Origin: Ancylostoma caninum
Taxonomy: Eukaryota > Nematoda > Chromadorea > Rhabditida > Ancylostomatidae
Reading direction: 5' to 3'
NCBI GenBank assembly: GCA_037903475.1
Contig: JBAJFG010000347.1
Coordinates: 2,232,001 to 2,296,000 of the forward strand
Length of the DNA: 64,000 nucleotides
The stretch's first letter is position 1. Every line of letters starts with the position of its first letter. Positions 1-11,800 of this stretch are shown here, in pieces. A program made the translations under genes and the position numbers. The notes under the pieces are model-generated. The model ran no database searches. It was not told the origin of the DNA and saw nothing but the letters and a program-made list of their open reading frames with translations.

Positions 1-915
1 GTGTCTGCTATCCGCTGGAGACGTGCCCGAGATACATTCAAGCATGCCCGAGTGCATTCAGACACTTTAATTTTTCCTAGTTTTTTTTTCAATATCAATA
101 CCAAAACGACTCAAATACTAACTATTTTGATGAAAAAAAGGCATTATATGTAGTGCGCCTTGAAGATCTTGTCAGAAGTCCAAAAAAAAAACAAAGACCC
201 GGAGAAAAATAATGGGAAGATGTGAAGACGATAAATTTCTTCTAAGAGCTCAGCTACGAAATACAATAGCACAATTTTACAAGTGGTCTACACACATATG
301 TACATGAAAGCGAAGTGCATCGGGCGAATTCCGGTGCGACATCGCTTTACCCAAAATGAGCAAGTGGGTAAGGATGGGGAGGAGGAGGCTACAGGATGTG
401 GCGAAAAACAGAATCAGGCAACGAACGTCTGGTTAGTGAGAGCATAGGGGAGAGCACACATTCGGCCGTCATTCCAGAGTTACCCAAATTTGGCCAACAC
501 TGTTTTTTTTTCTTTTCTAAAATTTCAAGGCTTCGAAGTCTTCATGTTGTGGACTCGTTTGATCAATTGAGTCTGAAAACGAGTACAACTCAAAGCATAT
601 GTCAAAGCCAGATAATCATGTAGTGATCCATAGAATGAGTTAAGTGTTTCAGTGTGGAACAGAGATTGAACTCTTTCTATTTTTTTATCATGAAATTATC
701 AGCCTATTTCTAGTCTTTTCTTTATCGACCGCGGTCAAAGCCCGCGTGCGTACGCGACGCATGGCCATGAGAACGAAGTTACTTGGGAAATTTCTGCCTC
801 AGTTCCAAGGCTAAGGAGGTGACAGCGGGTAAATCCGGGCTGGGAAATATGGTGGCTAGAGGGCACGCCTGTATTCGGTCCCATTATATTCTGATGTTGC
901 TCTGCGATGACCTAC
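1..915. other. Left-edge stretch, presumed intron of the M13 gene
   Basis: The last placed exon ends at a good donor (ATG|GTAGGT) and the next M13 segment, equivalent to the domain-1 exon at 12118-12235, cannot be found in these bases on the minus strand. The stretch contains T- and A-runs but no recognised repeat or RNA gene. It is most simply part of a long intron continuing out of the window. Confidence 0.5.
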
Positions 916-2886
916 CATCTTCATATATGTTTGCCAATCAACGAAACCAAATTGGTTCTGTAGCTCCCTAATGCTTCTGAGATTCCATGATCGCAAGTAG
1001 ATTCGGCGTGTGTCATCATCGGTGCTGAAATGATGGAATGATGAACTCGGAGAATTCAGAGCTCGTGGAAAGTGCGGCAACTCACCTGTACTTGTTCGCG
1101 ATCATTTGTTCAAATTCCACCAGGCCTCTCACCTTATCCTTGAGTTTAGGATCAATCGGTTTATTCTTAAAACACACATCCTGCATAAGATCACATAGTG
1201 TAAGCAAACAAGTAATGACAATCACCTGAGTTTTTACGAACGTTTCTATGACCTTAGTCGCAGAATTAACATAGTTTTCCTTAATGGTTTTGAAAGCATC
1301 CGGGTGGTAAAAAGTCTTGCTAGAAAAGGAAAAAGTTGAGATTGTAAAGAGTTCAACAGCTGGAAAAATATGCGCTTCCTTCTGACTAGTGTTTTTAGCC
1401 GTTACTTTTTTTATATAACATAAGGTAAACAGTGCTTCACTCATAAAGTCCCTACGCGCAATCGGCGGAAAATTTTCGAGCGCGCCCAGCATGAGGCGCG
1501 TGCGCGGCGCGGCCCTCTTGTGGCAGCGGTCCACCGTCGTTCGTCAGATTTTTGGCCAAGGTGAGTGTTTTTCTTTCACTTTTTTCCTTGATTGAAATTC
1601 ATCTGAAGCTGTGAGGCCTGTGGCTGACCGATATCGACCGGATGGCCCCGCAGGCCTTTTTTCCCCTTTGTAAACCTTGGACTACAGTCGATAGCGCGGA
1701 TAGTTCTATGTTTCTTCAGAAATCTATAACAACCTCATATATGCAGTATTCTGATCGAGGAACATCGTGTATCCTTTATTCGGGTCTGGCCAATATGTGT
1801 CGACAAGAGGTGTCACCAGCGTTTGAATGTTCTGTAAAGTGAAGTGAAACATCAAACTCAATCGAATGGTCGGCTTCCAATGTTGGGCAAAGGATTATGT
1901 ACCTGGTCAAAGGAGAGGTAACCCAAAGCGTTTGCCAGCTGAACCTTATTGGGCAGTCCCTCCACTCTGCCGCCAAGTGCGTAGGTAAACTCCGCTCCGA
2001 GGTAGTCAGCCAACTTTCTTACCTGTATGATTTTTGGAATAAGAAGTGCTGTTTCCGATACTATTTTTTCAGAAAAAACCTCACTCGTTTCATGAGATAA
2101 TTATTGGAAATGAGGATCTGATTATTGTGCCCAGAGTCTTTCGTTGCAGCTACACATGCATCGAAGAACGCCTTCTCCTTGGTTAATGCTGTTGAGCTCT
2201 GCAATGGTGAGATGAGGTTTGCTATGTAACTAACACTACACGCCTACAAATATTAAGCAACCTTGATAACTTTTTGGTAGTCTTTATTCGTTAATTGGTT
2301 AGCCATTGCTACGAGGTTTTTAGCGTCGGCATAGTGGAAGGAGACCTAAAAATGCTCCAGTTGTATGTTTGATGAGTTATATCCGTTCACTAAGGCAAAT
2401 ACATTCATTCGAAGACAGGCTGAGACGCCGTACGCACCGCTTTTTGATACTTTCCGCAAGCATACTTGTAGAAATCTTCACATGGATCAACAGAGGTATT
2501 GACGGATTCCTAAAGTAGCTGCGAATAAGACGCAAGTTTTGTGGCGAAAACTTATCTACAGATCTCTCTTTTTCTCTGTTAGTTGTCTTTTTTCCTCGAA
2601 CGGCTTTGTCTTTGTTTAGCATTCTGCTCCTGTTATTGAAGATGTATAGTTGAAGTGTTACCCTTTCATGTACACCTTGGCAAGCATTCAGCATGTTGTA
2701 AATGAATAAATAAAAATAAATAAACCAATCTTACGGATTCTTTCAGCGAATGTGTGTTTGACTTTCCCTTTACCTGAAAGAAACTGATGGCCACCTTGGC
2801 GGCATCATACTTTTCCTTTTCGTTCGGAGTGATCTGTGGAGGCGCCGCTATATTCAGCTCTGTTTTTACTTTGGGCTCACCATGTG
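916..2886 (-). other. Second M13 domain, N-terminal half (same transcript as the first)
   Basis: Nine exons repeat the order seen upstream in domain 1: a linker with [20 protein letters not shown], then [12 protein letters not shown] (domain 1 has [12 protein letters not shown]), a Cys-bearing helix exon (FFDACVAAT), a GLPNK exon, an [13 protein letters not shown] exon (domain 1 has [13 protein letters not shown]), [25 protein letters not shown] and [15 protein letters not shown] (domain 1 has [15 protein letters not shown]). The donor of the last domain-1 exon is phase 1 (T|GTAAGT) and the linker exon supplies the matching two bases, giving Ser, so one fused transcript is favoured over two genes. 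The zinc-site half would lie left of base 1. An alternative reading is a separate downstream paralogue with an unrecognised first exon. Confidence 0.8.
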
Positions 2887-5800
2887 CTGGAACAAAATAT
2901 GTTGATGAGAGTCACTAGCAAAACCACCAAAATATGAGCAGATTCCTGCACACGTATAGCGGAGGAGGAGTTTCTGACTAATTGTTTCTACCGAACTATT
3001 TATCTTACGAAGCGATTTCCAAGACAAGCGTCTCAGTGTCGTTTTGCTTTTCGAGAAAAGGAGGACCTAGGAGCTCATTGCAGCATTGTGTGACGTACTT
3101 GGCCAGACAATATCGGATGGTTCTGTAGCAAAAAGCTTGAAATCAAAAATTTCACCCAAACTTTCTTTCACGGGGTTATTTTATGCGCTGTTCATTGAAT
3201 GCAAATATTGTACCATAAGGTCATCATTGTACCGTGACTGCAGGGGCAGTGTAAATAGTAGAAAGAAAATGCCAACTTCGCCTAGAAATTGACAGTGTGC
3301 AGCTAAGTAATGCAGATACTCGTGATCAGCATTTCAAATAAACCTACTCTGAAAAATATGAAAACCTTCTGTAAGGGTGTCGTTTGTACCGCTTAAACAC
3401 CGTAATGCTACGAATACAAGGCTACAGCAAAGAACGAATGTCGTCCTCATATCACCGAATAACTCCCCCCCCCCCTCCTCCTCCCCCCGCCCAGATAAAA
3501 TTCAAGGGATAACTATGGCTCTGAGATTTTCGCAGTTGCACTATCCGGATAATGCCACCAACCAGTAGTGAATTTGATCATAAAAATCATGACGTTGTAC
3601 AACATTGTTAGTCATCTGCCTCTGCTTGTTTACCTGGGTTGAAGAATGAATATTCCTGTTCAAATCCGTTCCTTAACATCGTCACTTTCGTTCTCAACTG
3701 ATGGTTTGGTATAGGCTGGCGCGCTGCCCTGGACCACTGGGCTCTCCCACTAGAGTATATGCAGTTTTTTCCCCAGTTAAATATAAACTTACATGTGTCC
3801 AGCTCCGATACCCAGACGTTACAGTGTTTATCTGGTGCGTAAGGTGATTTCGGACAATTGAAGGCTTCTTTAAATGCGGGGAAGTTCTGGAATATAAATA
3901 AAGTTCAACTATTTTAGTATCAGTTAGGTATTAACGAACGTTGCACACTACCTGCAGCGTTCCAAGAACGCGATAAGGTGCTGGTGAATGAGGATCGGTT
4001 AAGAGTCTCGTTAGCAAACTCGAAGTTGATCCCAGTTTCCTGCACCAAACCTGAAAAGCAGTTGTATTGTTATATTAATGTTGAGATTCAAAATAGGACT
4101 GACTTTCGAAATTGTAAAGGAAATATTCGGAATAAAAAAGACTTTGTGGGTGACAGACCCTTGCAAAACTAAGGAAGAACAGCTGATCATGTGAGAATCC
4201 CTGGAACTGTTCGTCGGGGAGGTGTGGATCTGGACCGTTGAGACCGATGCTGTTGCGGTATGCGCGGAAAGCAGCGCGTATTCCTAAACGGAGGAAATGC
4301 TGGCTTCGTTCACCAGTAATTTAGCAACGAATATTCGCTTAGAAGCGAACATGGTAACAAGCGCGAAAATAGCTGCTGTGCACTAGTTATTGTTTAGACA
4401 AAAAAAAGACATTTTTTAAAGGAGGGTGTTATCGAGTTATTACTAACACGATTCTTATTTCGATGACATAAAAATTCGAAAAAATGTCTTCAGAATAATG
4501 GTTTCAGTTTCAAATATAAACTATTTATTTCCATGTCAAAGTTCTTGTGCGATGTGCTTGCACTTCAGCAGGACCCAATTCGGTCTTTATTTATTTGTTT
4601 ATTTATTTGTGACAGACAACTCAACGCATTAACGCAGTTTATAAGGCCCTTATTGAGTATTAATATTAAAGTAACACCCGTTTTCAACGTTAGAATTAAA
4701 TGATAAATTGTAGAAATTTGAGGTTTTCAAAGATAATGTTCTTAATCTGTAGCACTTGCCTCCATTGTCAGCAATATTCTCTCCTTGCGTCAAGATTCCA
4801 TTCACACACGCAGCTTTCCCGTATTCTGTTTTATTAAGTGGACAGAAGTTGCCGTACTCATCTACAACGCACTTCGCCATATCATTAAAACCAGCTATTG
4901 ACGCGTTGTCCATCCACCTAAAGAATTTTGAGGCCACTGCCACATTACAAGAGGTGAACTCTCAGATGACCTCACCTGCTTAGGACACCCACGCCATCCC
5001 ATTGCACCCCTTGGTCGTCAAATCCATGTGAGAGTTCGTGACATAAAAACAAATGTTTTTTTTTAACTTTCAGTTTTGACAGGCAGTCAAAATGCTTACC
5101 AATGATTAATCCCACTGCTCCATAGTTCACCGAATTCGGCCAAGTGGGGTCAAAGAATGGTCGGCGAAGAATTCCACCAGGCATTGTGATTGCGTTGGCG
5201 CTGGGCTAGAAACGACCACTCATTTTCAAGCGTCACTGAGAGATACTTGGGTTAACAATAAGTTTAGTAAGTCGTCTGATAGAATTTGTGCCTCCAGCAT
5301 CGCACCAGAACGCCACCGTGCCCTTGAAAGCTATTAGCTATTATTAGCTGTGTCCCCCTACGACTGGTAAAAACCTGAGAAGCCGGCGATGACTTATCCA
5401 GTAGTGAAATCAACAGGAAATTCCCATTGACCTTAATTGATTACATTTCCGAATTAAATGGCTCATAGGGATTTCTTCATCTCAACTATGAATGTCTAGT
5501 ACGAAAAAAGTACTATACACCTTCCATTTCTGTAGCGAATCTGTTTTGGAATATGGTTGTGGATAATTTAAGCTGCATTGATAACCATGATTGTAGGATA
5601 GTGATAGTGAGACAACAATTAAGGTAAATAAAATAAATGTACCCAGACAAACTTTCGGAACTTCCGCGGAGCTTGCCGATTTTCGGAACTTCCGCGGAGC
5701 CTGATTTACTACTAGAGCTCGATTTTCGGAACCTCCGCGGAAATATGACGTCACTCGTCGATTTTTTCGGGAGTTCCGCGCAGGTTCCGCGCAAGTTCCG

Positions 5801-8800
5801 AATAGAGACGCAGAGAAAAAAGTAGCTTCGGAACTTCCGCGGAGCTTGACACTTTTCGGAACTTCCGCGGAGCTTCGAGAGAGATGGAATGATCCTAGAA
5901 ACTAACAGATCAAATGACATGTTTTTGTCCAATTTTTATAGTGATATGTTCTTGATTAACTTCGGCTAACCAAATAAGAAGCCGTGTAGAATACAAAAAT
6001 TTTTACGCTATTTTCTCCTCGAAATTCACTTCGGGATGCCCCAATAATGACATCTTTAATGTCGAATTTCGGGTAAAACTCGTGTCAGATAAGTGTACGC
6101 CTGGGATTATTCCCATAAATACGAAAATTTAACAGATTTTTACCAAAGAGGAATTTTTCCATGTTATCATTGATTTTGAAACCTGACGCGGATACGTAGC
6201 ACAGTCAGAGGGCAGACCTGCTTGAAGCTCATCTTCAGAAAACATAGTTACTACATGCGTAATTAGTGCTACGTGGTAGAACGATCTGTGGTGGGATTCA
6301 TGATCCCACGATTTTTGGCATCGGGACGCCTGGAGGTGTTCATCACTCCATGTTGGCCCATTTTACCTTATTACTCGAATTATGATTCACTCTATAATGC
6401 ACGAATTACGTCACTCCTGTTCGATTTCGGAACTTCCGCGGAGCTAGTTCGGAACTTCCGCGGAGCCAGTTCGGAACTTCCGCGGAGCTTATTCGGAACT
6501 TCCGTCGGGTCACCCGCGCAAGTTCCGAACAAGCTCCGCGGAAGTTCCGAAAGTTTGTCTGGGTAGTATATTGGTAGTGAGACAACAATTAAGTTTAGTA
6601 AAATAAATTTTCATTTGAACTGTCCTTCATTACACATCGCTTCTATCCAAAGCAGCTTGTGACCGTCAGTTTAAAAATAAAGAAATACAGATGCACATCT
6701 GGCGTATGTTGTAGGATAGTGATAGTGAGGTTGAAGAGTAGTGATTTGAGAATAACCATTTACGGAATACGTTAGCTGGTATGTGAGTGCAGGATCGCGC
6801 CCTCAGCAGGCAACTTGAGCGGGAAGCGAAAGTGACGAGAATTCCCTGAGCACGAACCAACAGAACTCTCTGCTGTTGCTGTCTTGGGAGGGTGCCTGTC
6901 CTTCCTCATCATTGTATTCGGCTTTGTATTCGTCCTCGCGTTTGTTTTTAATTTGTTCATTTCGTTGTCTATTACTTTTTTCACTGACTTCTTCTAGTAA
7001 ATCCGATTTTTAACTCTGCGCATAAATGGTGTCCAGGGGTTGAACCCCAATTTACCTTTCCTCTTACATTGAAAACGCGAGAAGAAACTAAAACCAAGGC
7101 ACTCTTGCTCAATTATCGCACTTTCTCGTGCGGACTGCCGTCCTTGCAAAAATTTTGTATGCCTATCCTCAATTAAAAAGTCATCAATTTTGAACGAATA
7201 CTTTTTTTTACTTACTCGCATGGGTCGCTTATCATTTTTTTTGCTTGCCTCGTATGTAGTACTAGTTAAGATGCCCTAGTTAAGAGAAGTATTTGAGTAT
7301 ACTCTATGGATGCAATGTCATGTGGGCATACAGGGGACGTCAATTGCGGTGGCCCATCTGCGGCCTCGAGAAGGACGCAATGCAACCGCGCTGCGCGCGC
7401 CGGAATCCTTGTCGTCTGCTGCCGGGATGCTAATTCTAGTCGCTTTTCTCCCGATTTGGTCAAAAATCCTGAAAATCGGATAGAAAAGCTGCTAGATATA
7501 GCATAACAGCAGCAGAAAACATCGTTCGCTTTGCACGCGGCGCGGTTGCGCGGCGTACTTCTCGAGGCCGCAGATGGGCCACCACCATTGACATCCACTG
7601 CACATACCTGGTACCATGCATTTACTGTTGCCGCAGATCCACTGAAACCTTCACGAGGAACTGGCCCTGCGAGAAGCGTTTCAACTTCACGAACCGCTCT
7701 GAACACCCTGATTTTCATCAGCATCGTGAGGTAGTCGTCGTTGTGCATGTCAATATCCAGCCTCTTAAAGGAACGGATGAAAATTACAGAAAGAAAAGGG
7801 AGAAGTTTCGAAGTTTTTCCGACATTCTCTCGTTTCCCTGCGAAGGTTCTCTTATACTGAACTGATTAAAACTTCTTGTGCTTTTTTCATGGCTTGCTTT
7901 CCACATACCTTGTAGTAGTTATCCAACTGCTCGTCATCTGTGACCCAGTCTGGGAATGCAATATTTTTCACCACGTTGTCGATTTTTGAGTATGCACCTT
8001 GTTTTGATGCCGGTGACATCCAATTCAGCTGATCGATCATTGAACGGAATCCTTAAAAATGAATGAGATGCTTTATTTCATGGAGTGCCAGATTTTTCTT
8101 TGATGCTGAATAGAAAGCATCGTGTCTAATCGCAGGTTCCTGGATTATTTTGAAACCAAGCTATCTGAGGTTGGGAATATGCAGGATATGCTTTTTACTG
8201 TACACATGCGGAACACTCATCACGGACCCACCAACAAGTATGCCAGATGCAATGTTTCCTACTTCTTCTCGCACCTTCCGTCGAGATTCCTTTGTCGGGT
8301 ACACTTTGTCAACCCAGGCTCGAGTTCCTGCATACTAAAAACACGAACTTCTATGTGGTAATGAGAACAAGTAAGAGCACAGAGGATATAATTGAGAAGG
8401 CAACACATTTTTGAGGGGATTACGAGACCAGTGATATATCAGTGCAAAGTACGGTAAAACTGAGAATTCCATTTCAAACAGATCTTTGTGGATCTCTTAC
8501 TGTAGCGGGTTTCCCCACCGTGGAAGTAACTGCCAAGGAAAACGCGGCCGGCAGATACTAGGCGTGTCTCGCCCCGGGTTGGTAGGGTTGGTCGAATATT
8601 GAGGTGACTGCTTCACGTACCGAGAATTTAGCATACGATTCTCCAACACAACTGTACTGCGCTTCAGCTAGATCCGTGTAGTGCTTGCGTTCATATCCTC
8701 TTGTTTCTGAAAGGTAATGCAGGTAAGGTTCGATTGAGAGAAACTTTAGAGCCACTTTAGAGCTCCAGCACTATTGTCTTCAAGGGTTATGATATAGCTG

Positions 8801-11800
8801 CAGTGTGTTTTTATTGTTTTGAAACCCCACCTAGATAGCCGTGAAATAACACAACGTACTCAGGGTGCGCGTAGGAGTTGTAACAAGTAAACAATCACAA
8901 AATCGATGAAATCTGTATATATAAAAGTCAAAGTTTGTATGTATGTGTGTGTGTATGTATGTAATGAATAGAAATCACGGAGAGTGAACCGATCGGGACC
9001 AAATTTTGCATGTAGGTTCTTTGGGGGCCGGCGGAGGTTATAGGCTACTTTGCACCTGGGATTATTGACTGATTTATCGATTATATCGATTTTATTGATT
9101 TTTCGTTATTTTTGCTCAAGGGTCGGTGGGAACATGTCTTCTGGGGTTCCTCAATACGCAGAATACGAATATGATAACCATTTTGTACGAAATATTGATT
9201 TATTGATTTTATCGATTTTTCCCATTTTCGCTCGGGGGCGGACAAAGACATATCTTCTGCGGTTTCTCAATACGCTGAACACGAATATGACAACCATTTC
9301 GCATGAAATATCGATTTATCGATTTTATTGATTTTCGGCTCTTTTGCCCAATGGAGCGGTGAGGAGATGTCTCCTGGGGTTTCTCAATACGCTGAACACG
9401 AATATGCCAACCATTTCGCATGAGATATCGATTTATCGATTTTATTGATTTTTGGCTCTTCCGCCCAATGAGGCGGTGAAGACATCTCTCCTGGGGTTCC
9501 TCGATAAGCTGAGTATGAATATGACAACTAATTTGTAGGAATACATCGATTCAATGTCACCGGAATAGCTTTGCTAACTTTTCGCCCACAAGTCGATGGG
9601 AAAGGGCCACCTGAGCTTCGTTAACATGCTGATCACCAAAATTATGGAGATTTCAATGAATTTATTGGTGATAGTAATTGGCCTCAGCAGTGTGATGTAG
9701 CCAAGGTAGTAAAACACCCGAGCAAAGCCGGGTACTGCAGCTAGTTGGATAATAATATCCTCAGACTTCACCAGCAATTGCAAATATATAACAACCTCGT
9801 ACGGTCGGACATGGGACTTATCTCTTATATCGCTGGTTCATTCCGAGATACTCCAATACAGCGGTTCGATATTTTCACATTGACCAACCTGTGTTCATGA
9901 AAAAATTCCGGCTAAAATGTGTTTGCTTCCGGATGCTACGTAGCTGTGTTCATACTTGAGAATCATGAACTGTTGGAACTGCTCTTGGCCCAGCTCTCTG
10001 CCACTGCATGTGTGATGCAAGACTATTCAGTGGCAACCTGCGCTGCAGCCGGTAGAGCGCTCATAATTACTCCGACGTGTTTGGGAGCCTACGAGCATTT
10101 TAGTTAACTTTACCTTGCCAAATGGAACGTGGGCGAGGAACTCGAGTAATCGGACGCTCAATCTTGATGCGGCACTTAAGTCTGCCGGATTCCTAAAAGT
10201 GAATACTGTTAACGTAATGTGCGAATTCTTTTATGTTCTGGGAATAATTCTACCAGAGTTAGATGCTACATCCTATTGTTTCTCACTATTCGAAGACACA
10301 ATCCCTCCTCAGAATCGTGCCCGAGATTTTTTCATGGATGGATCCGTCAGGATCTGCTGCTCACAATAGTGTTATCAAATCTCCGCACAATGAGTCCAAA
10401 CCCCTTTTCGAGTTTCTTCTCCCAAGGAGCTTTCGTAAAATTTCCAAAACATTAAACTCCTAAGCTTCCGGTGACGTTTCAGGCCATGCATCCAGTGGGG
10501 GAGTGCATGGTAAGAAAATCCCGTACTCGCTCCTTAGCCCTGCATAAAAAGCTCCTATGTAAGGCACAAAAAAGGGATTTTTAGGAACTACTGCAGTGTG
10601 GAGCTCCTGGCTACTCCAGCAGTGCAAAAATAGAATCTGGGGTGGGGCTGAGCATTTGAACGTGATTTCTGAAACTTGTTCCATATTTCAAATACTCTTC
10701 CAGCCTGAGAACTAACACAACAATGTTCCCTTTTAATGTGAGGAATAATTTCTTAACATTCACGCTTCTGATGGAAACTTACCCATCCCCACGGTAGAAA
10801 CTCGGTGTAGGTACTGGCCAGATTGAAGTAAACATAGTTAACAAGAGTACGTGCGGAGACAACTGCAAAAAGAGCTAGCATTAGGTAACTTCTCGCAAAA
10901 ACACATATTTTCGATTGAGAATTCCTAGGGCTTATATTGTATTTAATGGTATGTAGTAGGGTGTGGTAGAATGCTTTACAAGTTCTCTACTATAAAAATT
11001 AGCAGGCCAGGTCCCATCCCTAAGCAAAAATTTTGAAAATTCTTGAAAACATGTAAAATTTGGCGCAAGACTTTCGGACCAACTCAATAATTCTAATGTT
11101 CACTGGAGGTTCAAATTGTCACATTTTTCTCGGTTCTTCTACTTTCTTCAGCATATCCGTATCTTCAAGGGTTACAGCAAAGGAGTAAGCACAAACCTTC
11201 TTAGCCACTTCATGTTCCGTAGTACGGATGGAATTTCATATTTTCTCGGATGGTTTTAGCCCCACGTTTGCCAGGAAGTGACAAGTCCCCTATGCAAAAC
11301 TAAGCATATTTTGCCAGCAACGTTTACCCTTCACTATTTCTGCCACTATATAGTTGGTTAGTGCCATTCAGAGGATTAATGTTTAACTGCTTTAGTGTTC
11401 ATTTATCCACCAGGTCTTTGCTCATGTGAAATTCGTACATACATATACTTCAGGGTATTGTGGTATTAATTTTATGGCGCTTCATTCTCGATGTATTGAA
11501 TAAATAAATAAACAAATAAATAAGTAAATAAATAAATAAATAAATAAGGTATCTAATTAAAGCACATTATTTACTCAGGCACTGGGCCGAAAATTCCCTA
11601 GTGGAATGCCGGAATTTCCGCAGGTAACCAGTCGGTTTTTCTGCTGTTCTGCTGCAGAATTTCAGGTATCCTCCTGCGGAAATTCCGATATTCTGCTGCG
11701 GAAGTCCCGAACAAGAGTATTTTGCTGCGGAATTTTCGGAACGCTTTTTTTCTCTGCTTCTCTCTGCCAGTGAATCCCTTTCTGCTGCTGTTCTTCCGAA

